From: Tetradesmus obliquus
Lineage: Eukaryota; Chlorophyta; Chlorophyceae; Sphaeropleales; Scenedesmaceae
Assembly: GCA_030272155.1 (NCBI GenBank)
Contig: CP126207.1
Coordinates: forward strand, 682,001-746,000
Direction of reading: 5' to 3'
Length of the DNA stretch: 64,000 bases
Of the stretch, positions 1 to 12,419 are shown piece after piece. How positions within the stretch are numbered: position 1 is the stretch's first letter; each line of letters opens with the position of its first letter. Position numbers and translations under genes: made by a program. A model generated the notes under the pieces. The model had not been told where the DNA came from. It saw nothing but the letters and a program-made list of their open reading frames with translations, and did no database searches.

Positions 1-1707
1 GTTGTGCTTTACCATTTTGTCCCACCACACAACAGTAGTAGCCGCGAGAGTTCATCAGTGCAGGGTGGTGCAGGCACCCCAAGAACGCAGCACACAGAGA
101 TTTTCAATCTCTGTGGCTTCGCCTGCCCTGCCTGTCTCCAGTAGCAGCCTGTGCGGCGCAGCAGCAGCAGCAAGGCCCACTGTACATGTAGCAGCAGCGG
201 CGCAGCAGCAGCGTAGCAGCAGCCGCTGCAGCATTGCATGTCTCCAGTTTGGCCTGTGCGGCGCAGCAGCAAAGCCCCGCTGTACATGTACGTACGCAAA
301 GAAAGGTTGCAAGTAGCACAAGCTCGCAAGCCATTGCCATACCCATCTGTGCTGGTGCATGGTTCCCTTGTGCGCGCGCTCTGTTAAGCTCGCATCTGCG
401 GTGCAGCAGGTTGCTGCAGCTGGCGCTGCAAGTCCAGGCATGTGTCCTGTTGGCCTCAAATGGGGATGGCTTGATGCCTTTGTTATCTTTTTACAATGAG
501 GACTCCAGCTGAAGTGGTGCTTGGCATTAAGGGCCGACAGTGGCCCCGAGTTTGTTTTTTTGCTTGTTGAGGCCTCTGACGCTTAGTGTTTGTGTTTCTG
601 TTTAGGTTCTATTTGGACCCCATGAGCCTTGTGTGGCTTCTTGGTGGGTGCCTGTGCCTGTGGCCCTACTTTGGGAACAGGTAGCTGAATTGTCGAACAT
701 GCATGCAGCAAGCAATGTTCTGCATGCTGTGTGAACATGTGTGGGCCAAGGGGGAGGTTGCACCTGTGGGTCTTGAAGCTGTGCCCTGCCATTGCTGCTC
801 TGCAGCAGCTGCAGACAGCAGCAAATGTAACACCCAGATCTCAGTGGGCGGCAGTGGCGCATGCCTGCAAGCGCGGTTGCAAACCAGCAACATTTTCAAG
901 GCACCTGGATGTTCTTCCCTGCGTTGGTGTGTGATGCCATCACGTCTTGAAGATGCGAAGCAGTCGTATTTGTTCTGCATGCATGCATGCATGCACGTTG
1001 TCATCTCACGGAAAGGAAAGGCAGCGCTGCCTTGGCACCAAATTAAAGCACAAGCTGCAAACAAACTTACAAGGGGGTGTTGACTCCCCAAAATTTTGTC
1101 ACACCCCTTGCAGCAGAGCAGTAAATGGTGGAGTGACACTGAAGGTGCACCAAAAGTACCCTCAGCCAAGAAATGTTTAGCGGAGATCATGTGCCAGGCA
1201 AATCAAGTGGAAGCTGCTGCCGCTACTAAACACACAATTATCCTTTCTAAACAAATGTCATTCTCGGTCTTGGCGTCAGCCAGCGCTTCAAGCGTTCAGA
1301 TGGTACTGCTGGAACGCAGCAGAGAGACGCTCGGAGTGCACGTGGTATAACATCACCGAATTAGGTCATTGACATAAATAAAACAAAGTTCATCTTGTAT
1401 TCTTTTGTTGTCCTATTTACAGACACACGCGTACGATGTACAGTGGCAAAGGCATCTGCGCGGCTGCACACAGGATTACTATGCAGCCAAACTGAGCAAC
1501 GATTAGATATTAAGTATCGTTTAGACCCCTTTACAACAACATCCTGCAAACGTGCCGAGCCTGTGGTCATAAGCAGCCATAGCTCCCCTGTACGTGTCGT
1601 GGCGCGCAAATCAGAGGAAGAGCTCTTGTTAGTCTGCAAGCGAAACAAACCAGCAAAAAAACATTCAATTTATAGTTTTTTTATAATCAGCTGGCTTCGA
1701 AGCCCTG
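1..1707. other. Upstream region, no supported gene
   Basis: I see no recognisable protein here. Roughly 130-300 holds two diverged direct repeats built around a CTGTGCGGCGCAGCAGCA core and ending in TGTACATGTA, rich in CAG triplets. A run of ATGC tetramers lies near 977-995. Short open frames on both strands are compositional. The part closest to 1708 presumably holds the promoter and 5' UTR of the LRR gene, but no specific element can be assigned. An upstream gene's 3' end could lie in the first kilobase. Confidence 0.5.
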
Positions 1708-1782
1708 ATGGGCTGGAAAAGCGCCAGGCTGCTGGCAGTGCTGCTGGCAGCAGTACTGCTGGTGCCATGGCCAGCGCAGCAA
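1708..1782 (+). other. Signal peptide of the LRR protein
   Basis: The first ~25 codons give a basic start (MGWKSAR) followed by a Leu/Ala/Val core and PWPAQQ, a classical secretory signal. The exact cleavage site is not determined. This supports the choice of the ATG at 1708 over later in-frame methionines. Confidence 0.75.
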
Positions 1783-2010
1783 CTCAGCAGCAGCAGCAGC
1801 AGCAGTGCTGCACCTTTCACACGCATTGCTGCTGCCCAGGAGTTCAATATAGAAGAGTTCAACCCCACTGACCGCATAGACGCCTCAGCAGCAGCATTTG
1901 CAGCTGAGCTCGTCAGCAAGTACGCTGCAGCAGCAGCTGCAGCTGTCGGAGACATGGCTGCGACAGCAGCAGCGGCAGCAGCAACTGCAGCGCCGGCGCC
2001 ATCTGCTGCT

Positions 2011-2095
<85 letters not shown>

Positions 2096-3057
2096 TGCCG
2101 CTTGTTGTAGGACAGCCAGCCGACGACGCAGCCATGCAACAGCAGCAGCATCAGCAACAGCAACAGCAGCAGCAGCAGGAGGTGCCACTTGTTGCACAAC
2201 AGCCGGCCGTCAACACAGCCACGCAACAGCCGCCTACTTCTGCTGCTGCTGTTGCTGTTGTTGCATTCAACAGCACAGCAGCTCTAGAGGCTCCTACTGC
2301 TGCTGTGACAGACGTGACAGCAGTCAGTGCTGCTCCTGTTGACACCACCAACGTCCTCAGCGCCACTGTCAGCAGTAATCCAGTTGTTAATATCCCACAA
2401 GATGACGTCATAACAACAGCTGCAACAGATCCCGCTGATGAGCTCAATTTTGAGGATTATGAGCAGATCTTTGCTGCTGAACAGGACGGCCGCCGAGACA
2501 GAGACAGCAGCAGAAACAGAGACAGAGACAGCAGAAGAAATAACAGAGATGAGGAAGACAGCAGCAGCAGAAGGAACAGGCGCCGCCGCACACGCAGCAG
2601 CAGCAGGAGAGGATGGTCTTCGTCAGCAGCAGCAGCATTTGCACGACCACCAGTCGACAACGGCAGCAGCAGCAGCATTGACGGCAGCAGCAGCAGGGCT
2701 GGCAGGGACGAGCAAAACCAGGCGGCACCAGCAGCAGGAGCAGGGGCAGTACGTGGCGGCAGTGCTGGCAGCAGCAGCAGCAGCAGCAGTGGGTCTGATA
2801 ACAACAACAGCAACAGGAATGCGCGAGCAGGCACCAGGGCAGGCGCTGCTACTGGGAGGGATGCTCCTGCAGTAGCACCAGGGCAGCAACAGCAGCAGCA
2901 GAGGAGTGCAGGCGGTAGCATCAGGCGGACTCAAGGTCGCATCAACCAAGGCAGTAGCGGCAGCAGCAGCAGCAATTCAGCAAGGCCCGTAGGACAGCCA
3001 CAGAGGAACAGAGGCGATGCTGCTGCTGTTGGCAGGCAGGCACCTGGCGAAACCCCA

Positions 3058-3093
<36 letters not shown>

Positions 3094-3267
3094 GTTGTAG
3101 TTGGGCGCAGGGGAGGCAACATCAGGGCTGGGGCAGGAGCAGCAGCACCAGCAGCACCTCAGAGATCCCGGCCTGCACCCAGCGGCAGCAGCAGCAGCAG
3201 CAGCAGCAGCAGGGATCAGCTGGCTAGGAGGAATGCAGGTGCTACTGCAGGGCTGAGAGACAATACC

Positions 3268-3302
<35 letters not shown>

Positions 3303-3412
3303 GCAGCAGATAAAGCCGTTGCAGCCGCCACCCAGCCAGTCCGGTGCTGCTGTTCAGCAGCCGCTGCCGCCTGTAGCTGGCTCAGCGCCGCCGGCAGCAG
3401 CAGCAATGCCGC

Positions 3413-3448
<36 letters not shown>

Positions 3449-3537
3449 GTGTGCAGCCGCCAAACTATCTGATCCCTGTGGAAGGCCGGCTGGTGGTTGC
3501 ACCAGCCAAACCTCCAGGCCCACAGAACCCTGCAACC

Positions 3538-3627
<90 letters not shown>

Positions 3628-4140
3628 GATGTGGAGCAGCAGCAGCTCGCCGCGCTGCAGCAGCTGCTGCCAAAGCTGCTGATCGTCGGTAGTGAGAGCT
3701 GGAGTCTCGTCAAGGGCCTTTTCGGCGGAGCTCCGCCGAAGCTTTCGGAGTGGCTTCCCGCGGACAAAAAGGCGGGAGTTCGGGATTATACGGAGTTCGT
3801 CGATACGCGGGGTTACGGCTTCATAAGTGTTACGATGGTGCGGGACGCCGGCAGGGTTCACGTAACAGAGCTGTATGCATACGATGCAGGTGAGACGGGG
3901 TTGCAGGGTTTAGCAGGGTTTGGCAGGGTTTGGCAGGGTTCGGACTGTTTGTGGGGTTTTTGGCGCAATAAGGGTGGAGCCCTGAACCCCATCTGTTGCC
4001 TGTGTAGCATCCACGTATGTGGGCGTCAGGGTCCTTCTGACTGGCAGCAAACAGCTCAAAGTGGAGCTGCTTTCAGTTGGGGTCACCTGTTGGTTCCTGT
4101 AGACATAACCACCTGCCGCAATACTTCTACTGTTGTTTCG

Positions 4141-4206
<66 letters not shown>

Positions 4207-4407
4207 GCAGGCCTCGACCTCTCCGTCCTCCCCAACCTGGTGTCTCAGCTGCCTCGCATCACAGCATTCACCTGCAGCAACACACCACCGCACTTGCTGC
4301 TGCTGCTGCTACTGTTGCCGCAGGCCTTGACCTGTCCATCCGCCCCGACCTGGTGTCCCAGCTGCCTCGCATCACAGCATTCACCTGCAGCAACACACCA
4401 CCGCACT

Positions 4408-4438
<31 letters not shown>

Positions 4439-5899
4439 GCAGGCCTTGATTTGTCCATCCTCCCCGACCTGGTGTCCCGACTCCCTCGTATCACCACCTT
4501 CACCTGCAGCAACTGCCGCCACAACAGCAACAGCAGCAGCAGCAATGCAGCACAGTTGCCGGGCCGGCTGGCTGAGCTGGCGCCACCCTCGCTGACGATG
4601 CTGTCGCTTGGAGGCAGCGGGGTGAAAGGCACACTACCCGAATCCTGGGCAAAGTGAGTGATTGACCAGTGTTGAGAGGGATTTCTGGGGTTTTGGGGAA
4701 TGAAAATTTACTGGATAAGGGTTTAGGGTTTGGGCTGAAATGCAGCACAGCTGCCAGGCCGGCTGGCTGAGCTTGCGCCACCTTCCCTGACGATGCTGTC
4801 ACTTGAAGGCAGCGGAGTGAGAGGAACCCTGCCTGAAGCATGGTCAAAGTGAATGTTTGACCAGTGTTGAGAGGGATTTCTGGGGTTTGGGGGATCAGAA
4901 CTATGATGGATAAGGGTTTAGGGTTTGGGCTGCAATGCAGCACAGCTGCCGGGCCGGCTGGCTGAGCTTGCGCCACCATCGTTGACAATGTTGTCACTCG
5001 GAGGCAGCGGAGTAAGAGGCACACTGCCTGAAGCCTGGTCAAAGTAAGTGTGGTGTTTTAGGCATTCTGGTTTTGGGTTTTCAGGCCTCCTGGGCCTTTT
5101 ATCCAACTTTTAAGGCCTTGGGTGCGGTGGCTCGGGTTTGGATGCGGAGAGCTTGCTAATTCAACTGCCGGGCCGGCTGGCTGAGCTGGCGCCACCTCCG
5201 AGACGCTTCCTGGGGCTTGGTTCAAGTAGATGTTGTGTTATACCTAGGTGTTGTATTTTAGGGGTTCTCCAGCTGCCGGGCCGGCTGGCTGAGCTGGCGG
5301 CTCCCTCCCTCACAATGTTGTCACTAGGAGGCAGCGGGGTGAAAGGGATGCTGCCTGAAGCCTGGTCAAAGTGAGCGCTGTGTTGCAAGGCTTTGAGTGG
5401 TTTAGTTGTGTTTTGGCTGGCTGAGCTTCCCCCACAATGCTGTCGCTTGGTGGCAGCGGGGTGAAAGGGACGCTGCCAGAAGCATGGTCAAAGCGAGTGG
5501 TTGACCAGTGTTGAGAGGGGATTCCGGGGTTTTTGGGATCAGGTTTTTGATGGATAAGGGTTTAGGGTTTGGGCTGTGATGCAGCACAGCTGCCGGGGCG
5601 GCTGGCTGAGCTTGCTCCACCGTCGGTGGCAATGCTGTCACTAGGCGGTTCTGGTGTAAAAGGGACGCTGCCTGAAGCATGGTCAAAGTGAGCGGGGGGT
5701 GTCGGGCTGCCCAACTTTGCCACAACTTGTGCTACACCGTATACTATATGTTGGAGTAACATGACATTATGACTTGCTGCTGCTGCTGCTGTTGCTGCTG
5801 CTATAGGTGGAAAACCTTGGAGCAACTCTGGGTCTGGGACAACGCCCTAACCAAAAGCATCCCGATCTCGATTGGTTGGAGCAACATGGCATAACAAGG

Positions 5900-5932
<33 letters not shown>

Positions 5933-6341
5933 AGGTGGCAAACCTTGGAACAGCTCTGGGTGTGGGACAACGCCCTGACCGGAACTATCCCCGCCAGCTG
6001 GAGCAACATGTCCAAACTCCGAGTGTTTTATGCGGAACAAAACCAGCTGACCGGCGAGCTTCCGGCGAGCTGGGGGGCCGGCGGAAAACTGCCGGACAGT
6101 TTGGCGGTGTATCTGCACGCGAACGAGAAGCTGTCCGGAGCGGTTCCGGAGAGCTGGGGGCGGTTCAGTGGCGTGATCGACGTGTCATTGACAAATGTGA
6201 CAGGTGAGGTTGAGGGATGCTGAGGGATCAAGGGTCAGGGTGTGCAATTTCACGGTCATCTGGCTGATGGCAGTGTGTGTCACGCGTACATAAGCGCAGC
6301 CCCTGCAAAGCCCTGAAACCGCCGCTGCCGCTGCGGCTGCC

Positions 6342-6407
<66 letters not shown>

Positions 6408-8232
6408 GTCGCTCCTGCTGTTGCAGCAGCTGCTGCTGCTGCTGGTGCTACCGCTGCCATGTCTTTTCACAAGCTGCAGGTTGCGTGCCACATGCATTGG
6501 TTAACAACAGTGTCATCGGCAGCAGGCCCGAGCCTTGATCACCCTGCAACTTCCAACCCTTATGCTGCTGCTACCGCCGCTGCTGCATCCATGTTTGCAG
6601 GTTGCGTGCCGGACGCCCTGGTTGACAACATCATCACTGATGGAAGCCCTGAACCCTGCTCTCCAAACGACCCCAATGCTGAGCTGACGGCGCTACTTGG
6701 GATCCGCACAGGGATGAGGCAGATGCTCGGCCAGCAGGTGACTGTCATTTTGTCATTTGCACTGTTACATTGATATTTCCTGGGCATTAGCCTGCCTGCT
6801 ACCTGTTGCATCGTTGGTTTTGGTCGCTTTTCTTGTGATTGTTTAGATGCATGTGGCACCGCTGAGCCATGCTCCCTCACTTATCCAAATGCTGAGCTGA
6901 CGACGCTTCTGGCCATACGCAGCGGCATGCGGCAGATGCTGGGCAAGCAGCAGTCATTGTGTCAATTTTACGGTTACTTTTGGTGTTATTTGTTGGGTTT
7001 GTTTGATTGCTGAGCTGAGCTGACGGCGCTGCTGGACGTCCGCAGCGGCATGCGACAGATGCTGGGACAGCAGGTGATGGTTGTTATTTTGTCGTTTTGG
7101 TGTTACTTATAGTGTCATCTGCTGCTGCTGTTGCTTCTGCTGCTGCTGCTGCTGCTGCAGGTACTAGGCACTTGGAACTCTGAAGGCGGTGCAACGGCAC
7201 AACTCACACGCACAGGTGAGAGGCTGTCTTGCCCACACATGTGGTGCCCGCGGACATGTTGCAATCCAAAAACGTAATGCTGAAGTTTGTGCAGGTTACA
7301 CAACGTGTTTCACGTGTGTTGACTATGCATCAAGACACGTACATTCTGATCCTTAGAACAAAATTGTTTGTACAACAGCATTTCTTTTTGGGTTTGTACT
7401 GTGCAGTTCCCCTTTACTGGACTATAACAGCGCCAGCAACTTTGCAGGGTGCCGGCAGCTGCACGAATGGAACTTCAACAACAGTGTCGCTGGCGGCGTG
7501 CAAAGTTAGTGTTGACAAAACGTGTGACACTGCTGCTGCTGCTGCTGCAGGCGAGGCGGTGCCCCAGCACTGTGCCAGCTGGAAGGGCATCAGCTGCAAT
7601 GCCGAGGGCCACGTGACCAGCCTGGACCTCAGGTGGGATGTTCACACATAACTCAAATATCATCTATGACATAAAAAATGTACCTAATCGTACCATATGT
7701 TATGTTGACAAACATAAGAATGTGTCATGATGATGCAATGCTGAGGGCCACGTGACCATGCTGGACCTCAGGTGGGGCGTTTGCACACATTTCATATATC
7801 ATTTGTAACATCTTAACCAAATTGTACCATATGTGATGTTTAAGAGCATACGAATGTGTCATGACGATGCAATGCCGAGGGCCACGTGACCATGCTGGAT
7901 CTCAGGTGGGGCTTGTAACATCAATTTCAATCCAAATGAAATGCATGGTGACTGACCAGGAAGCTGTATCTTGAAGTTGTATCATAATGTACCATCAAGA
8001 TGCATATGTGGAGGGCCACGCGACCATGCTGGACCCCAGGTGGGCCTTTTTGATATATGCACTATCATACAGTACAACTCAATCCAGACTGCACACCATG
8101 TACTTTGATTACTCATGAAGAAATTTTGAGGACCATGTCACCAACCTGGGCTTCAGAAGAGGCATGTTTATCATATCAATGTCAGCCATCACGGACGTTC
8201 ACCATGCCTCGTGGCTGGCGTCATGTGTCTGA

Positions 8233-8268
<36 letters not shown>

Positions 8269-9043
8269 GCCGCAGCTTCCTGAACACCAGCAAGGCCGAG
8301 GAGCCTCCTGCTACGCCGCTGCCCAAGATGATGTCGTTCGTCAAGCGGCTGAAGCACCTGCAGGTGATGGTCAAATGTTGCTATGTTATTTGTTGTTGTG
8401 TTTTTTGCTGTCATTGAGTTATTGTTGCCTGCTACTCCGCTGCCGAAGATGATGCAGTTTGTAAAGCGGCTGAAGCACCTGCAGGTGATGGTCAAATGTT
8501 GTAACATGATTTGTTGTTGTGATATTTGCTGTCGTTGTGTTATCATTGCCTGCTACTCCGCTGCCGATACTAATGCGGTTTGTTGATCAACCAAAGCACT
8601 CTATGCATCTGCAGGTGCTTAACCTCAGCAACCTTGGACTGACAGGATTACTGCAAGAAGACCGGCCACTGTCAGACGACATGAGCCGGCTGGCAGCAGA
8701 TTTATCACAGTTGAGGGTTTTGAACATCAGCGGCAACCCAGGTGTGTGTTAAGGGGGAAAGATCCTAAATCAGTTCTCAAATGGGGTTGAAACTTTGTGG
8801 GCTTAATCTGAAGTCAGACGACATGAGCCTGCTGGCGGCTGACCTAACGCAGCTGAGACAGCTGCTTCACAATGCTTATCGTCAAAGAGCATCCCCATTT
8901 GTATAACACTGTTTACGCTAAGCAACACGCGCAGCAGCTAAGACACAGCTGAGGGTGTTCAACATCAGCGGCAGCACAGCAGCATTGCGCCAAACGTCAA
9001 GCCGTCCTGCGAGTTGAAGATCTTCTTGGCCTGCCGCCGCTGT

Positions 9044-9085
<42 letters not shown>

Positions 9086-9098
9086 CGCCGCTGCTGAT

Positions 9099-9129
<31 letters not shown>

Positions 9130-12100
9130 GCTCTGCTGCTGCTGCTGCTGCTGCTGGCTCTGCTGCTGCTGCTGCTGCTGCTCGCTGCTGCCAGGTGTTA
9201 CTGGCCGCTTCCCGCGGCTGTGGGCGGGGCTCACGTCACTGCAGGTAGGGATGTGTGCCTTCCAGCAGTACTGCCCTTTCATAGTACACAGATACAAAAA
9301 AGACATCAAACATACATCAGCGGAATCTTGTTTGTGCAGTGATGCCTGAGATGTAGGGTGCAGGTTCTTGACAGGTGCTAGCTGCCAGCAAACACACAAG
9401 TACTAGCTGCCAGCATTACAGACCAGCATCTACTTCATCTTTCTATTGATGACAGGCACCGTGCTCTGCGCTGCTGCACTTGGCATTGGGTTTAAACTTG
9501 TGAAGGATGTTATGCTGTTCTGCATTGTGCTTGCAGGTGCTTGACGTGTCAGGCACTGGCGTGGCCAGCAAGCTGCCTGACGCCTGGGCATCACTGCAGC
9601 AGCTGCAGGTGCGAAAAGTGTGCCTTATATCGTATATCATGATCCTTGCAATAAGGTGTTGCATTCAATCAGCTTGTTGCTGAATATTTCAGGCACCGGT
9701 GTGGCAAGCAAGCTGCAAAAGTCCATGTGGATCACTGCAGCAGCTGCCGCTCACATGTTGTTAGCTCCTTTGCAGGGCGAATGCTTTTATACCATACTGC
9801 TTCTTCAATCGAATGTACCTAACGACCTTCACCACAGCTTCCAGTAGGCACTAAACCACAGCTTCCAGTAGGCGCTAAACCACAGCTTCCAGTAGGCGCT
9901 AAACCACAGCTTTCAGGAGGCGCTAAACCACAGCTTTCAGTAGGCGCTAAGCCGCAACTCCGGGGGCGCTACCAAACCAGTGGTCGGGTGCTCTTCATAC
10001 TGCAGGTGTTCCGTGCTGCTGGCACTCAGGTCAGTGGCAACCTGCCCAACGCATGGGGCATGCTGAAAAGCCTGCAGGAGGTGGACCTCACAGGTGAGCT
10101 TTTGTAACATGTTACAATAGATTGTTGTGACACGTTTCATGACAAGTGTTATAAATTGGGTGTTCAGGGGCATCCTGCCCAGTGCATGGGGCATGCTCAA
10201 GATCCTGACGCAGCAGCCAGGCGGTGGCCCAAGCCGCACTCTGTTACACCGTGTTACAAAATGTTACAAAATGTTACAACTTGTGTTATTTCTGTCACAT
10301 CTCGTCCGCCACAGGCACCAACCTGACCGGCCCCCTGCCCGCGCAGTGGGGTGACGCGGCAGCCATGCAGGCAGTGGCCCAAGCAGCCCTCCTTTCCACC
10401 TTGTTACACCATGTTACAACTCAAGTGTTATATTTTGTTACATCTCGTCCGCCGCAGGCACCAACCTGACCGGCCCGCTGCTCGCGCAGTGGGGCGACGC
10501 GGCAGCCATGCAGGCAGTGGAGCAGTTTCAACTTGTCACAACATTTTGGCTTCATATTTATTATGTTATTATTGTTCATTGTTATGTTATTATTTGTTGA
10601 ATCATGTCTGCCGCAGGCACCAACCTGACCGGCCCGCTGCCTGCACAGTGGGGCGGCAGCCATGCAGGCAGTGGAGCAGTTCCAACTTGTCACAACATTT
10701 TGGTTTCATATTTATTATGTTATTATTTGTTCATTGTTATGTTATTATTTGTTGAATCATGTCTGCCGCAGGCACCAACCTGACTGGCCCGCTGCCTGCA
10801 CAGTGGGGCGATGCGGCAGCCATGCAGGCAGTGGCGCAAGCAGCCCTCTTTTCAGCGCAGCAGGCGGCGATGCAGGCCCAAGTGGCGGCTGAGCAGGCAA
10901 TGCAGGTGATATGACTATTCAGCATGCAAAGTGCAAAATGCAGGACGCAAAATGCAAAAACATGAAATGAATATGAAATAAAAAAATAAAACAAATGGTG
11001 GCGTGGGCCCTAGAAATGTGACCACACTCATGAGTGAGCATCAAGTTGCATTGTGCTTTTGCAAAGTGCGTATCCTGCAAAGTATTCATCTTAGCACTTT
11101 GAGCCGCTTTGCAGGCGCGGGGAGGCGGTGCCTGCTAAAGCTATTATTTTTAGTGTTGCGCAGTTCAACCTAATATGTGATTCCTGCAACTTTATGCAAT
11201 GCAGATATTATTTGCATCCAAAGATCAAATGCGCATGCGGCTTGGGGCTGCACCAGATATGATGTCACCTGGGGCGGCTATTGATGCGGCGGCTGGCGTG
11301 GGCGCGGCGGTGGACGCGTATCACCAGGTGAGGGGGGGCATGTTACTTTTGAGGTGTAACGTGTTATTTTTGTGGAATGAAGGTCACACAAGACAACTGT
11401 GCACGCACAGGTCTCCATCCAATGCTGGTGCTTGCAAGCTGAATGAGAATGGGACCACCAGGCCGCCATAACCTGATCTGGGCTTTGCATGACTGGTGTT
11501 ACTAAGCATGTTATTAACGTGTTATTTTCTTGTTACTTTTGCAGGTCCAGGTGGAGGCTCAGCAGGCGCAGGCGGTGGCGGAGGTGCTGCAGCAGGCCTT
11601 CACAAGGGCGGCCGATGACATGAAGCTGCAAGGTGCGAATAGTTATTTGTTGTTACTTCTAATTTTTGTTGAAATTAGCGTATGCAGACGTCACATGGCA
11701 CTCTATGCTCACTCCTGCCGATGCCGCTGTTGCTGTTGTTTGCGTTGCTGGGGATGATGCTGTTTGGGGGTTGTGGAGGAGGTGCTGCAGCAGGCCTTCA
11801 CCAGGGCAGCCGACGACGTGAAGGTGCAAGGTGCAGTTCTTTGCTGACTATTTTCAGTTTTTGAGATCATGTGTGCACCAAAGATGTGAGATCATGTGTG
11901 CACCAAAGATGTGAGATCATGTGTGCACCAAAGATGTGAGATCATGTGTGCACCAAAGATGTGAGATCATGTGTGCACCAAAGATGTGAGATCATGTGTG
12001 CACCAAAGATGTGAGATCATGTGTGCACCAAAGATGTGAGATCATGTGTGCACCAAAGATGTGAGATCATGTGTGCACCAAAGATGTGAGATCATGTGTG

Positions 12101-12377
12101 CACCAAAGAATGAAATCTTATGTGGATTCATGCTATCTCCAGCTGCCACAGCTGTTGCTGTTGTTGTTTGCCGGTGTTTTGCTGTGTTGCTGGATATGAT
12201 GCTGGTTGGTGTTGGTGGCGGAGGTGCTGCAGCAGGCCTTCACACGGGCGGCCGATGACATGAAGCTGCAAGGTGCAGTTACAACACTGTTGCGGTTATA
12301 ACACTGTTTTATTAAATCCCAATGACACACCTTAAATGCAACCACACAATCCTGCCCACTGTCAGTCACCTGAATCA

Positions 12378-12419
<42 letters not shown>

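Noticed and set aside
2..512. Overlapping open frames of 80-134 aa on both strands near the window start
   Set aside because: Composition-driven by CAG/GCA repeats, no conserved motif, all mutually overlapping.
11865..12112. Possible CRISPR-like array
   Set aside because: Units are directly head-to-tail with no unique spacers; eukaryotic minisatellite.
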